Assembly (NCBI GenBank): GCA_945870155.1
Contig: CAMBSB010000008.1
Location: 1 to 64,000, forward strand
Length of the DNA stretch: 64,000 nt
Origin: Paludibacter jiangxiensis
Lineage (GTDB): Bacteria; Bacteroidota; Bacteroidia; Bacteroidales; Paludibacteraceae
Direction of reading: 5' to 3'
The notes under the pieces were generated by a model. That model saw only the letters and a program-made list of their open reading frames with translations. It was not told where the DNA came from and did no database searches. The stretch's first letter is position 1, and each line of letters starts with the position of its first letter. This document shows, piece after piece, positions 7,788-16,821 of this stretch. Position numbers and translations under genes: made by a program.

Positions 7788-10727
7788 ATGAAATCTATTT
7801 TATTTTACTCGAAAAAGGTTTTTATAATAATTATTCTCATTATTGTCACAACTCAGTTATATTCTACAACAAAAATTACTTCCAATGCTGGAATAGATAC
7901 GATTCCAATTAATAATATGATTAATGTGCTGAAAGTGCATAGAAAACCATGGAATACGCCTGATTTCTCAACTTTTAAATATTCATTCAATGTACTGAGT
8001 TCTACGGAATACAATGCTCAGAAACCCACTGATGCGCTGCCTTTTGATTGTGGTTTTGTGTCTGCAAATGGTACCATAAATGTAAGCGCGCCAACAACTG
8101 CTGCACAACTGGCAGTATTTAAAGACATTAATAAAGCGGCGGTTTATTATCTCTGTCAGTCGTATATGTATTATTTTTATCAAACATCAGGTTTGCCATT
8201 GTTGCTAAAAGTGGGATTCCCAGCTTATGAATCTATGCTTGACCCAACAGATGCAATGATAAAAACGGCAGTAAATGCTTATGGCGGAACTTTTCCGTCA
8301 TTTGACGTATTGAATAACCCGACTACTTTTGTAGCTAATAATGGGTGGACTATTGCTTACGCCTTTGGTGAATTTATGAATGCTTATAAAAACTGGGGGT
8401 ATCCAATGATTATAAACGTTACAGCCAATTCATTCGATGCATATCCGGGGTGGTTTAATACGGATAATCTAAAAGGGTTACTTGATGATTTTAACCGTTA
8501 TGCCTATGCACGTTTTCTTGAAACAAATGAAACATTGCGTATAAAACTAATACAGGAAACAGAGCATTTTCGAATTTATACCAGACAACACGAAGTTGAT
8601 GTAAACTTTCCGTATTTGCCCAATTCATTGGAAAATGCCTATCAAGAATTCTCTACAAACTACGACACAAAAGCTTATGGAAAACTTTCGGTTTATACTT
8701 TATCTGGTTGCTCTGACGCAGTTATTGAAGGAATTGCCTGCAACCCTAATTCAACGGTTTTAGGGGGAACAGCTTGGCCATCAGGCATTCATTTTGGATG
8801 TTATGCGTCTGTAGATCAATTAAAAGATGTAAATAGTATGGGACGACATGAATTGGCACATGCTTTTCAGGGTTTTATGCCTATGGGCGATGGCACACAA
8901 TGGCTTGGAGAAGGTTTTGCATTTTTCAGTGATGCCGGTCCATTTAATGCTGATTATTCAAATATGGGTTTGGGAACAGGCTTTTGGAAACAGATGTTAA
9001 TCTCATCGCTTGAACGAGGAACCAAATTCTTTGGACATCGTCCCACTTACGAAGACACCAAAGTTTACCCCGGCTATGAAACAGATTATGGTTATAAGTA
9101 TTTAGGGTGGTATCTGTGTGATTTTATTTACCGAAAAGGTGGATATAAAGCATTAAAAAATGTCATGTTGGGCGATTTAGCCGGATACCAAAAAATAGGT
9201 TATGCTTCAGGACAAGCCATCATGGATGCCTTCTATTTTGATTTTGATATAAGACTTCAAAACAAGCAAGTAGCAACACTTATTAATCCGACAATAAATG
9301 TTGACGAAACCTTATCGACAGTAAATATCAGCTGGGCACCTCTAAGTTCGAGTGTTAAACTCAATGTTGCTGTATCGACGGATAATGGGACAAATTGGAC
9401 AAATATTGCAACAAATACAACTGCAACTTCATGCAGTTGGAATGTTGGAAATTATATTGGCAAGTATTTGCTGAAAATCTCTGCACCCGAAATTTTTGAT
9501 TATCAAACTATCTATGGACCGTTTAATAAAATTGATTTAAGTAAACCGATGATTAATTTTCCGATTGGTAATGAATACTTGATTGCCGGAGATACTGTAA
9601 ACATATCATGGGGAAACACTACCTTATCCAATTTCAAGATTGAGTTTTCGGGTAACAATGAATCTTCCTGGTCAACACTAAATACCGGTGTTACAGCTTC
9701 TGCAAAATCTTTTAAATGGATTGTTCCTTGGACAATCTCCAATCAATGTAAAATCAGAATTTCGGATGCTGCAAATACAACTAACAACGATATGAGTGAT
9801 AATAATTTCACGATATTAGCACCCAATATGATTGGCGGTCCATATTTGTTTGATAAAAACACCCTTGCATTGCTGCATTTCGACAATGATTTAAAGAATC
9901 GTTCGCTTCTTTCGGGTAACGGAATTGGGTTGGAAACCAACATTGTGAATGATGCCACACTTTCAACCATGTTGGGTAATTGTTACAAAACAACATCGAC
10001 TGTTTCAATTCCTCACCATTCAAATCTGAGTTTAACGGGCGACTGGACTATTGAAGCATGGGTGAAGCCAACTTCATTTAATCCAAATGCCAATATGTAT
10101 ATCCTTACAAAGCCGGGTGATAGCAATGCTTATGCATCAAACTATTCACTTGAAATAAACCCCTGGTGGGGAAATGTATTTCATGGTTTTTATTTTTCAG
10201 ATGCAAGTTCACGAAATGGAGTCAGTAATTACGCTCTTACATTGAATCAATGGTATCATATTGCCTTTATACGGGATACTAAAGCATCGCAAATACAAAT
10301 TCTGATTCATGATAAAGACCGTAAATTAGTTGCTCAGCAATCAAATTCTTATACTGGTGTAACTACATTTCTCAATTCGAAAGATTTATTAATTGGAAGT
10401 GGAATTGATGGATATGTGGACGAAGTTCGGATAAGCAATGTGGTAAGGAGTTTTACTTCTACGGATGTTAATTCGCCTGTCGATAATAAATTAATGTCTG
10501 TGTTCCCAAATCCATCAAAAGGTCTTGTAAAAATGCACTTGCAAGCTGATGCAATTAATTCAGAACTATATATTTTCAATTCGGCTGGTCAAATTGTATT
10601 TAGAAAGAATATTGTTAACATAACAGATCTGACTATTGATTTGACTACTATAAGTAAAGGAATTTATTTTATCCACATAGGAGGAGTTGGTACCCAGACT
10701 CTGGTAGAAAAATTGATAATACAATAA
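7788..10727 (+). CDS. Secreted multidomain gluzincin-like metallopeptidase with T9SS sorting tail
   Basis: A 979-residue protein with a long N-terminal signal segment (KKVFIIIILIIVTTQLYS). HELAH at 354-358, followed by WLGEGFAFF with Glu 375, gives a gluzincin-type zinc site. After the peptidase region (to about 505) come two Ig-like repeats, each with a W or F core (about 505-680), then a LamG/concanavalin-like domain (about 690-885, TIEAWVKP typical). The last 80 residues are a Por secretion tail (VFPNPSKGLVK, LYIFNSAGQIV, GIYFIHI, VEKLIIQ), directing export by the type IX system. The peptidase subfamily cannot be fixed. It stands alone and converges with the anti-sigma gene. Confidence 0.85.
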   Translation: MKSILFYSKKVFIIIILIIVTTQLYSTTKITSNAGIDTIPINNMINVLKVHRKPWNTPDFSTFKYSFNVLSSTEYNAQKPTDALPFDCGFVSANGTINVSAPTTAAQLAVFKDINKAAVYYLCQSYMYYFYQTSGLPLLLKVGFPAYESMLDPTDAMIKTAVNAYGGTFPSFDVLNNPTTFVANNGWTIAYAFGEFMNAYKNWGYPMIINVTANSFDAYPGWFNTDNLKGLLDDFNRYAYARFLETNETLRIKLIQETEHFRIYTRQHEVDVNFPYLPNSLENAYQEFSTNYDTKAYGKLSVYTLSGCSDAVIEGIACNPNSTVLGGTAWPSGIHFGCYASVDQLKDVNSMGRHELAHAFQGFMPMGDGTQWLGEGFAFFSDAGPFNADYSNMGLGTGFWKQMLISSLERGTKFFGHRPTYEDTKVYPGYETDYGYKYLGWYLCDFIYRKGGYKALKNVMLGDLAGYQKIGYASGQAIMDAFYFDFDIRLQNKQVATLINPTINVDETLSTVNISWAPLSSSVKLNVAVSTDNGTNWTNIATNTTATSCSWNVGNYIGKYLLKISAPEIFDYQTIYGPFNKIDLSKPMINFPIGNEYLIAGDTVNISWGNTTLSNFKIEFSGNNESSWSTLNTGVTASAKSFKWIVPWTISNQCKIRISDAANTTNNDMSDNNFTILAPNMIGGPYLFDKNTLALLHFDNDLKNRSLLSGNGIGLETNIVNDATLSTMLGNCYKTTSTVSIPHHSNLSLTGDWTIEAWVKPTSFNPNANMYILTKPGDSNAYASNYSLEINPWWGNVFHGFYFSDASSRNGVSNYALTLNQWYHIAFIRDTKASQIQILIHDKDRKLVAQQSNSYTGVTTFLNSKDLLIGSGIDGYVDEVRISNVVRSFTSTDVNSPVDNKLMSVFPNPSKGLVKMHLQADAINSELYIFNSAGQIVFRKNIVNITDLTIDLTTISKGIYFIHIGGVGTQTLVEKLIIQ

Positions 10728-10891
10728 AAGGCAAGAAAAGATATTTAAAAATTATTCAAAACTAACAATATATCAGCTGGATAAAAGGGTTTCTCCGTTT
10801 TTAAGGAGTTAGTAGGAGGCGACTTGACGTATATATCTTATCATAAAACAAGTTGATTACTAATTCCTTGACTCGGCATATTCCTAACAAA

Positions 10892-12043
10892 CTAAAACCT
10901 GATAGTCATTTTGATCTTTTGCAATTTGATAGTCCACTTGGGCGAATTTTTAAATAATTGAACAAATTCATCTTCAAGTTGTATGCAGCTACACTCTATA
11001 ATTTCCAAATCTACAGGCTTACCCAGTTCATTGATTGTAAACTTAACTTTTATAAACTCCTTTTGCTCGCTGCAAGTATTTTGTTTGTGATTTTGCTTGA
11101 TATATTTTTCAAATTCAGCTTTTTCATACTTGTGTAAAACAGGTTTTGCTGCCGAAATAGAGCCAACAACAGAACTGCGTTTTTGTGTTCCATAGCCAAC
11201 AACAACTACTTCGTTAAGTGCCAAATTATCAGGCTGTAACTGTATAATATTGCTGTCGGGGGAAATTGGTATTTCTTTCTTTTCGTATCCTATATACGAT
11301 GCAACAATGCGATTATTTTTACCGTCCGGCACATTCAATTTAAAGTTGCCATTCAAGTCGGTAATAGTGCCATTGTACGAATCTTGCAGCTTTATTGATG
11401 CACCTACTATGGCTTCCCCTTTTTCATCAACCACTTTACCACTAATATTTTTCGATAAATTTCCGGTAGTCGACTTGAAATTACTTGCTTGTATTTGTGC
11501 TGTTTCCACAGTTTCTTCTTTTACCATATTCATTGCTGATATTGGATTCTCATTGAATTTTTCGGTAGGTTCTGCCTCCGCAATATTTTCGTTTTTTAGG
11601 CTATTATCTTCAAGTTGAACATCTAGATTTAATTCCGGTTTAGCTTTCAAACTATTATGTGCCAATATCTTTTCTTTTGAAATGTTTTTTGTATTTGGTT
11701 CTTCCGAAATTTTTGGTTTAACGTTTTTGTTGATTTTTTGAATCGTTTTATGAGCCATATTTTTTTCAGTTGACTCGTAATTTACAAACAAAGAACCAAC
11801 TCCCAATACCAAGCATATTGAAGCTGCAACCGCAACTATCCATTTCCTGAGTTTGAAGGTTTTATTAACTGATTTTGGGGTCAATTTATTTTCTAGTTCG
11901 TTGATTACCGACAAATGATTTCCCGGGACGGCATCGTAACCATCGATGGCATCCTGCAAAAACGGGTCATTCATGGCTTTGCGCTCCAATTGATTCGCTT
12001 CTTTACCATGCCGTTTGCCTTGTATGTAATCTTTTATATCCAT
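10892..12043 (-). CDS. Anti-sigma factor-like membrane protein with CarboxypepD_reg and TonB-C-like domains
   Basis: A 383-residue protein. Residues 1-66 are soluble and acidic (DPFLQDAIDGYD is typical of Bacteroidota anti-sigma N-termini); 68-88 is one membrane helix; 90-195 is a low-complexity linker; 199-271 is a CarboxypepD_reg-like beta-sandwich (GKVVDEKGEAIVGASI, DLNGNF, YIGYEKK). VVVVGYGTQK at 279-288 copies the N-terminal signature of SusC receptors. The end (310-383) resembles the TonB C-terminal domain. It begins 10 bases after the ECF sigma gene stop, so it probably holds that sigma factor at the inner membrane and senses the periplasm; this role is inferred. Confidence 0.75.
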   Translation of the reverse strand: MDIKDYIQGKRHGKEANQLERKAMNDPFLQDAIDGYDAVPGNHLSVINELENKLTPKSVNKTFKLRKWIVAVAASICLVLGVGSLFVNYESTEKNMAHKTIQKINKNVKPKISEEPNTKNISKEKILAHNSLKAKPELNLDVQLEDNSLKNENIAEAEPTEKFNENPISAMNMVKEETVETAQIQASNFKSTTGNLSKNISGKVVDEKGEAIVGASIKLQDSYNGTITDLNGNFKLNVPDGKNNRIVASYIGYEKKEIPISPDSNIIQLQPDNLALNEVVVVGYGTQKRSSVVGSISAAKPVLHKYEKAEFEKYIKQNHKQNTCSEQKEFIKVKFTINELGKPVDLEIIECSCIQLEDEFVQLFKNSPKWTIKLQKIKMTIRF

Positions 12044-12053
12044 TACAAAAAAT

Positions 12054-12629
12054 CTAGAGAGAAGTTTTAAGTACTTTCATTATACAGGTTTTTAAATTTC
12101 TTTTGCCATTTTGAATATAACTTTTCACCTTGCTTAATTCAAATCCGGTAATTTCCACTATATCCAGATACGATTTTTCTTCATAAAAAAACAGTTGAAT
12201 GCTTTTTTGTTGCTCCTCATTCAGCGTTGTGATACAGTATTCCAATGCCGAAATTTCTTCTTGTGTTTGAGCTTTATCTATTTGAGTAAAAAAATCCTCA
12301 TTTTCCACATAAGCATCTTCAATTTTCACAAAAATTGTTTGTTTGTCTTTTCGTTGAACTTGTAAACAATGATTTTTTGCTACCGAATAGAGCCATGAAT
12401 TGAAGTTTTTAATTTCATAATGAATAACTTTCTCGGGCAAATTACTGTAAATATCCATTACCGCATCGTGTGCAGCCTCTTTATCATTCAAATACTTTAA
12501 ACATAGGCCATAAAGTAACGGAATATAACGGCGATACAACTCCCCAAAGTAGGCAATATCACCTCCTTCGATAAATAATTGAAGTAAATCGTCATTCGAT
12601 ATTTCTGCTATTTTATGCTTGTTTTTCAA
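12054..12629 (-). CDS. ECF-type RNA polymerase sigma factor
   Basis: A 191-residue sigma-70 family protein without region 3, as expected for ECF factors. Region 2 spans about 15-85 (FGELYRRYIPLLYGLCLKYL, EAAHDAVMDIY, NFNSWLYSVAKN) and region 4 about 125-180 (LNEEQQKSIQLFFYEEKSY, ITGFELSKVKSYIQNGKRNL). The only possible start in frame is TTG at 12629; an in-frame TAA lies just upstream and no ATG precedes region 2. Transcribed with the anti-sigma gene 10 bases downstream. Its regulon is not visible, though the divergent von Willebrand A gene is a candidate by position. Confidence 0.93.
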   Translation of the reverse strand: MKNKHKIAEISNDDLLQLFIEGGDIAYFGELYRRYIPLLYGLCLKYLNDKEAAHDAVMDIYSNLPEKVIHYEIKNFNSWLYSVAKNHCLQVQRKDKQTIFVKIEDAYVENEDFFTQIDKAQTQEEISALEYCITTLNEEQQKSIQLFFYEEKSYLDIVEITGFELSKVKSYIQNGKRNLKTCIMKVLKTSL

Positions 12630-12780
12630 TTTTTGAATTTAAAATAATCTATGACGAACTTAGGTTTTTAACCGGCAATTTTTTTTAAAGAAAAATAATA
12701 TGTAAATGATAAAAATTTGTTGTTATTTGAAACATTTTGAATTTCAAATGTGTAATTTAACAAATACCTTTCAGATACGG

Positions 12781-12993
12781 ACTGACCTCGTCCGGTGAGC
12801 CGAAAAACAAGTGAGGTAGGCGGTTAAAAATCGTCCTTGTTTGAGTTCCGACGTATTCCGTCGGAATGAGTTTGGACGATTTAAGCCTACCGAGCGTAAG
12901 TTTTTCGAGCGAAGTGGGCGTAGTCTTGACCTTTTTTGCATACTTTTTTGTGTCAAGACAAAAAAGTATGGGGGGTATGGGGCAAAGCCCCAC
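12781..12993. repeat. Complex intergenic palindromic repeat
   Basis: A GC-richer block with nested inverted repeats: outer arms 12815-12836 and 12874-12891, inner TTCCGACG/CGTCGGAA (12846-12853, 12859-12866), then GTCTTGAC/GTCAAGAC (12923-12930, 12952-12959) and a final TGGGGCAAAGCCCCA. Such blocks recur between genes in Bacteroidota. Two overlapping open frames here (about 75-83 codons) are by-products of the repeat. The remaining DNA to 13251 is AT-rich and unremarkable. Confidence 0.7.
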
Positions 12994-13251
12994 ATTTAAA
13001 TAATTCAAATCTAATAAAATATGTGTGTATTAATATTTTTACTATGTCCTTAAAGAAAAATGCACTCGAAAATGAATTACAAAAGTATTTTTCGCAAAAG
13101 TAGAAAAAAAATCAGACTCACTTATGGAATTTCAATTTAAAATGTATCTAATTGGTAAAAGAGCCTGAAATCACGTCGAAGCTGCTTTTCCTGTAGGAGG
13201 TGAATCTTAAATTTTCAAACACAAATATATAACAATTTAATTTAAAAACGT

Positions 13252-15231
13252 ATGAAACACGCATTAAATCAATCAAAAAACCAACAAAGCTCTACAGTTG
13301 AGTTTATGTTAATGTATTCCATTCAACGCATTTTAGGAGGATGGAGTTTTCGAATGCAAGCATTTAAAATAATGTTGCTATTAATCTTGACTGTCGGAGC
13401 ATCTTCTGCTATGTACGGACAAAAATTTCTTGTAAGCGGTAAGGTTGTTGATGAACAACAAGTTGAAATTATTGGTGTAAGTGTTCAGGTGAAAGGCACT
13501 TCTGTTAGTACCATTACTGATATCAAAGGGGAATATAAAATTTCAGCCGAAAAAGGAAAAACGCTGGTGTTTTCATATATAGGCTATGTAAAAAAAGAAT
13601 TAACTGTTGTTGGACCCAGCATGAATGTGGTATTAACACCCGATATAATTACACTGAATGAATGTGTAGTAGTAGGATATGGGGTTCAGAAACACACAGC
13701 TGTTTGTGGTTCAGTAAGTAATGTAAGAGCAAGCGTTGGTGGTTTTAGAAAGCGGGAGAATTATCTCATTATACCGTCTGTACATCAAACTATTGTAGCG
13801 GAAGACCAGGAAGAATATGCGGGTTTTAAAGAAAACAGGTTTATATCAGTTGCAACCGAAGCACTTTCCACTTTTTCGCTCGATGTGGATGCAGCATCTT
13901 ATGGTAATATCCGCCGTGTAATCAATTTGGGACAAAAACCGGCAAAGGATGCCGTACGTATAGAAGAGATGATCAACTATTTCAGTTATAATTACGCGCA
14001 ACCTACCGGCGATCATCCGGTGAATATTGTTACCGAATCGGCTATATGTCCATGGAATGAAAAGCACAAATTGGTTAGGATTGGAGTTAAAGCAAAGGAA
14101 ATTCCTTCGGAAAAACTACCGGCTTCAAATCTTGTATTTTTAATTGATGTGTCAGGATCGATGCAAGGAGCTAATCGTTTGGAATTGGTAAAATCGTCAC
14201 TGAAGCTTCTATCGAACAATTTGCGCGAAAAAGACCGTGTTGCCATCGTGGTTTATGCGGGTGCTGCGGGTGTTGTGTTACAATCAACTGCCGGAAATGA
14301 CAAACAAAAAATTATCGAAGCTATTGAAAATCTTTCAGCAGGTGGTTCAACAGCCGGAGGAGCGGGTATTCAACTGGCCTATAAAATTGCTGAAAAAAAC
14401 TTGATGCCCAATGGTAACAACAGAATTATACTCTGCACAGATGGTGATTTTAACGTGGGTATTTCTAGTACCGACGAATTGGAAACAATGATAGAAGCGA
14501 AACGCAAAACTGGTGTTTATCTTACCGTGTTTGGCTATGGCATGGGAAATTATAAAGACAACAAACTACAAACTTTGGCACAAAAAGGAAATGGAAACCA
14601 TGCCTATATTGATAATATTCAGGAAGCTAACAAAGTGTTGGTAAACGAATTTGGCAGTACCATGTACACAGTGGCCAAAGATGTGAAGTTGCAAATTGAG
14701 TTCAATCCGGCTTATGTAAATGCTTACCGATTGGTAGGTTACGAAAGCCGTTTGTTAAATAAAGAAGACTTCAATGATGATACCAAAGATGCAGGAGAAT
14801 TAGGTTCAGGTCACACGGTTACAGCATTGTACGAGATAATTCCCGTGGGTGTAGAAAATACTTTTGGTGGTGTTGATAAACTGAAATACCAGTCTAAAAC
14901 GAAAATGAAGCCAATACTGAAAACCGATGATGTGTTAAGCCAGGAAATGTTGACAGTAAAACTTCGCTACAAAAAACCGGATGAAGAAAACAGTCGGAAA
15001 CTTGAAATTCCGGTTTTGGCAAGCGATGCGAATAAAGCGGCATCAAAAGATTTTAAATTTATAATGGCAGTAGCCATGTTTGGTCAATTATTAAAGGACT
15101 CGGACTTTAAAGGCAATGCCAATTATAATCAAGTAATTGATTATGCCAAAGCAGGAATCGATAATGATGAACATGGATATCGCCGCGAATTTATCCGTTT
15201 AGTTGAAGCTGTAAATCAGTTGGAAAAATAA
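13252..15231 (+). CDS. YfbK-like von Willebrand factor A protein with N-terminal CarboxypepD_reg domain
   Basis: A 659-residue envelope protein. A membrane or signal segment lies at about 36-57; residues 60-130 form a CarboxypepD_reg-like domain (VSGKVVDEQQVEIIGVSV, SYIGYVKKE), followed by VVVGYGVQK at 139-147, as in SusC receptors. Then the von Willebrand N-terminal domain (STFSLDVDAASYGNIRR, RIEEMINYFSYNY), the A domain with the metal site DVSGSM near 297-302 and CTDGDFNVG, and a C-terminal DUF3520-like part. It may bind a metal-dependent partner on the cell surface or in the periplasm. It reads away from the sigma/anti-sigma operon and shares its SusC-like module. Confidence 0.85.
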   Translation: MKHALNQSKNQQSSTVEFMLMYSIQRILGGWSFRMQAFKIMLLLILTVGASSAMYGQKFLVSGKVVDEQQVEIIGVSVQVKGTSVSTITDIKGEYKISAEKGKTLVFSYIGYVKKELTVVGPSMNVVLTPDIITLNECVVVGYGVQKHTAVCGSVSNVRASVGGFRKRENYLIIPSVHQTIVAEDQEEYAGFKENRFISVATEALSTFSLDVDAASYGNIRRVINLGQKPAKDAVRIEEMINYFSYNYAQPTGDHPVNIVTESAICPWNEKHKLVRIGVKAKEIPSEKLPASNLVFLIDVSGSMQGANRLELVKSSLKLLSNNLREKDRVAIVVYAGAAGVVLQSTAGNDKQKIIEAIENLSAGGSTAGGAGIQLAYKIAEKNLMPNGNNRIILCTDGDFNVGISSTDELETMIEAKRKTGVYLTVFGYGMGNYKDNKLQTLAQKGNGNHAYIDNIQEANKVLVNEFGSTMYTVAKDVKLQIEFNPAYVNAYRLVGYESRLLNKEDFNDDTKDAGELGSGHTVTALYEIIPVGVENTFGGVDKLKYQSKTKMKPILKTDDVLSQEMLTVKLRYKKPDEENSRKLEIPVLASDANKAASKDFKFIMAVAMFGQLLKDSDFKGNANYNQVIDYAKAGIDNDEHGYRREFIRLVEAVNQLEK

Positions 15232-15270
15232 GAACGGCTAAATTTTTTGTACTAGAAATTTTAATTATTT

Positions 15271-15315
15271 AATGAGTCTGTTTCAAAAAAATGAAACAGA
15301 CTCATTCGATTTTTA
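15271..15315 (+). terminator. Intrinsic terminator after the von Willebrand A gene
   Basis: Perfect 15-base arms at 15271-15285 and 15292-15306 (AATGAGTCTGTTTCA and its complement), a six-A loop, then CGATTTTTATT. Confidence 0.85.
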
Positions 15316-15423
15316 TTGCAGAACAAAACTGTATAATTATTTTATTTTAATGTATATAATCTGTATGTATTTGTCATATAAATGCATATAAATTAATTGA
15401 AACGACATTTTTGACAAGCATTT

Positions 15424-15486
15424 TGAATATAAATTGAATATATTCTGCAAAAAGATTGTGAGATTGGTAGAAATTTACTACTTTTG
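15424..15486 (+). promoter_or_regulatory. argR promoter with a possible ARG box
   Basis: TACTTTTG at 15479-15486 is a good -7 box, giving a leader of about 90 bases before the argR ATG. Upstream, TGAAT-ATAA-ATTGA at 15424-15437 and an overlapping TGAATATATTC at 15435-15445 resemble half-matching ARG boxes (consensus TGAATnnnnATTCA). Autorepression by ArgR is inferred. Confidence 0.5.
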
Positions 15487-15585
15487 CGGTCGATATAAAT
15501 AATTATGCAAATAATCCAATAAAAATTCATATTTGATGTGTTTTATGCATTAAATAATAATTATTTAGAATTGAAAAACAATAAA

Positions 15586-16059
15586 ATGAAAAATAAAAGA
15601 AATCGATTACAAGTAATTTCTGAAATTCTTCGCTCCAATGTAATAGGAAGTCAGGATGAATTACTAAAAATTTTAAACGAACGACAGTGCGATGTTACTC
15701 AAGCTACATTATCAAGAGATTTAAAATTGCTAAAAGTTGCTAAAACTCCTTTGTCGAATGGTACATACAAATATGTTTTACCATCTTACAATAAGCCAAT
15801 GCCTACTACCAGTTCGTCAAACGCAATTGTTTCAATGGGTGCAATACTCAATATTGATTTCTCTGGACAATTGGTTGTTGTTAAAACTAAACCGGGATAT
15901 GCAAGTGCAATTGCATGGGACATTGACAACAAAGCAAATTATGAAGTGTTAGGAACAATAGCCGGAGATGACACCATTTTAGTAATACCACGCGAAGGAA
16001 TAACCCGTGAAGATATTCTTCAAATGATGAATCAAAATTTTGCTGAATCACAAAACTAA
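15586..16059 (+). CDS. argR: Arginine repressor ArgR
   Basis: A 157-residue protein from the ATG at 15586; the frame opens at a GTG 48 bases earlier, but the ATG gives the standard N-terminus MKNKRNRLQVISEIL. The winged helix-turn-helix has the conserved QATLSRDLKLLKVAK (about residues 39-53). The C-terminal hexamerisation and arginine-binding domain ends with LGTIAGDDTILVIPR, in which the GDD at 127-129 contacts arginine in known ArgR structures. It leads an operon-like series argR-GNAT-argG, and should regulate arginine genes in response to L-arginine. Confidence 0.95.
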   Translation: MKNKRNRLQVISEILRSNVIGSQDELLKILNERQCDVTQATLSRDLKLLKVAKTPLSNGTYKYVLPSYNKPMPTTSSSNAIVSMGAILNIDFSGQLVVVKTKPGYASAIAWDIDNKANYEVLGTIAGDDTILVIPREGITREDILQMMNQNFAESQN

Positions 16060-16112
16060 TTCATTATTAGCTCCTATTCTTGGAGACTAATGATAACTAT
16101 TTAAAATTAATT

Positions 16113-16679
16113 ATGAATACAGATACTACCGTCATAGATATGACGGTACAAATTGCCGACGACTCACATCTGAAATATGTTGAAGTTATATTAGATACCA
16201 TTGCATCTGCAGCCAAAGTAAGAGGAACAGGTATTGCCAGGCGGTCGCCAGAGTATATTGAGCAAAAAATAAAGGAAGGAAAAGCTGTTATTGCTTTAAA
16301 AGATGATGAGTTTACCGGGTTTTGTTATATCGAAACATGGGGAAACAAAAAGTTTGTTGCTAACTCGGGTCTAATCGTTGTGGATCAATATAGGGGCAAA
16401 GGGCTGGCAAAACAAATAAAACGCAAAGCATTTGAACTGTCTCGTTTACGTTATCCAAATGCAAAAATATTTGGCTTAACTACAGGCTTAGCCGTTATGA
16501 AAATCAATTCCGAATTGGGATATAAACCGGTTACGTTCTCCGAATTGACTGATGATGAGTCGTTTTGGAAAGGTTGCCAAAGTTGTGTTAATTACGACAT
16601 ACTGCAAAGAACAGGCCGCAAACATTGTTTATGTACCGGAATGTTGTTTGATCCGGCTAAAGAAGAAAAAAAACAATAA
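16113..16679 (+). CDS. GNAT acyltransferase of the arginine cluster (probable glutamate N-acyltransferase)
   Basis: A 188-residue GNAT protein from the ATG at 16113; the frame also allows TTG at 16080. The acyl-CoA binding loop is visible as VVDQYRGKGLAKQIKRKAFE, with GFCYIETWGNKKFVANSGLIV forming the preceding strands. The C-terminus has a cysteine cluster (GCQSCVNYDIL, then HCLCTGM). Bacteroidota carry such a gene between argR and argG, where it is thought to start arginine synthesis by acylating glutamate; these bacteria are reported to use N-succinyl intermediates in Bacteroides. The acyl donor here is unknown. It sits 53 bases after argR. Confidence 0.8.
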   Translation: MNTDTTVIDMTVQIADDSHLKYVEVILDTIASAAKVRGTGIARRSPEYIEQKIKEGKAVIALKDDEFTGFCYIETWGNKKFVANSGLIVVDQYRGKGLAKQIKRKAFELSRLRYPNAKIFGLTTGLAVMKINSELGYKPVTFSELTDDESFWKGCQSCVNYDILQRTGRKHCLCTGMLFDPAKEEKKQ

Positions 16680-16680
16680 G

Positions 16681-16798
16681 CCCTAAATCCCCTAAAGGGG
16701 ACTTTAAGACATCTTCTTATTATAAGGAAGATCCGATCAAAATAGAATTAGACTAAAATAGTAGAAATATCTCTTTAAGTCCACCTTTGGGGGATTTA
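16681..16798. repeat. Facing pair of REP-like palindromes
   Basis: Copies at 16681-16708 (TAAATCCCCTAAAGGGGACT core) and, inverted, at 16773-16798 flank 64 bases. They are complementary over about 25 bases and could form one long hairpin between the GNAT gene and argG. Confidence 0.75.
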
Positions 16799-16821
16799 TA
16801 GAGCCTTGATTTTTGAACATT

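Noticed and set aside
12757-13008. Two overlapping minus-strand frames of 74-83 codons
   Set aside because: They lie on a palindromic intergenic repeat and have no protein-like composition.
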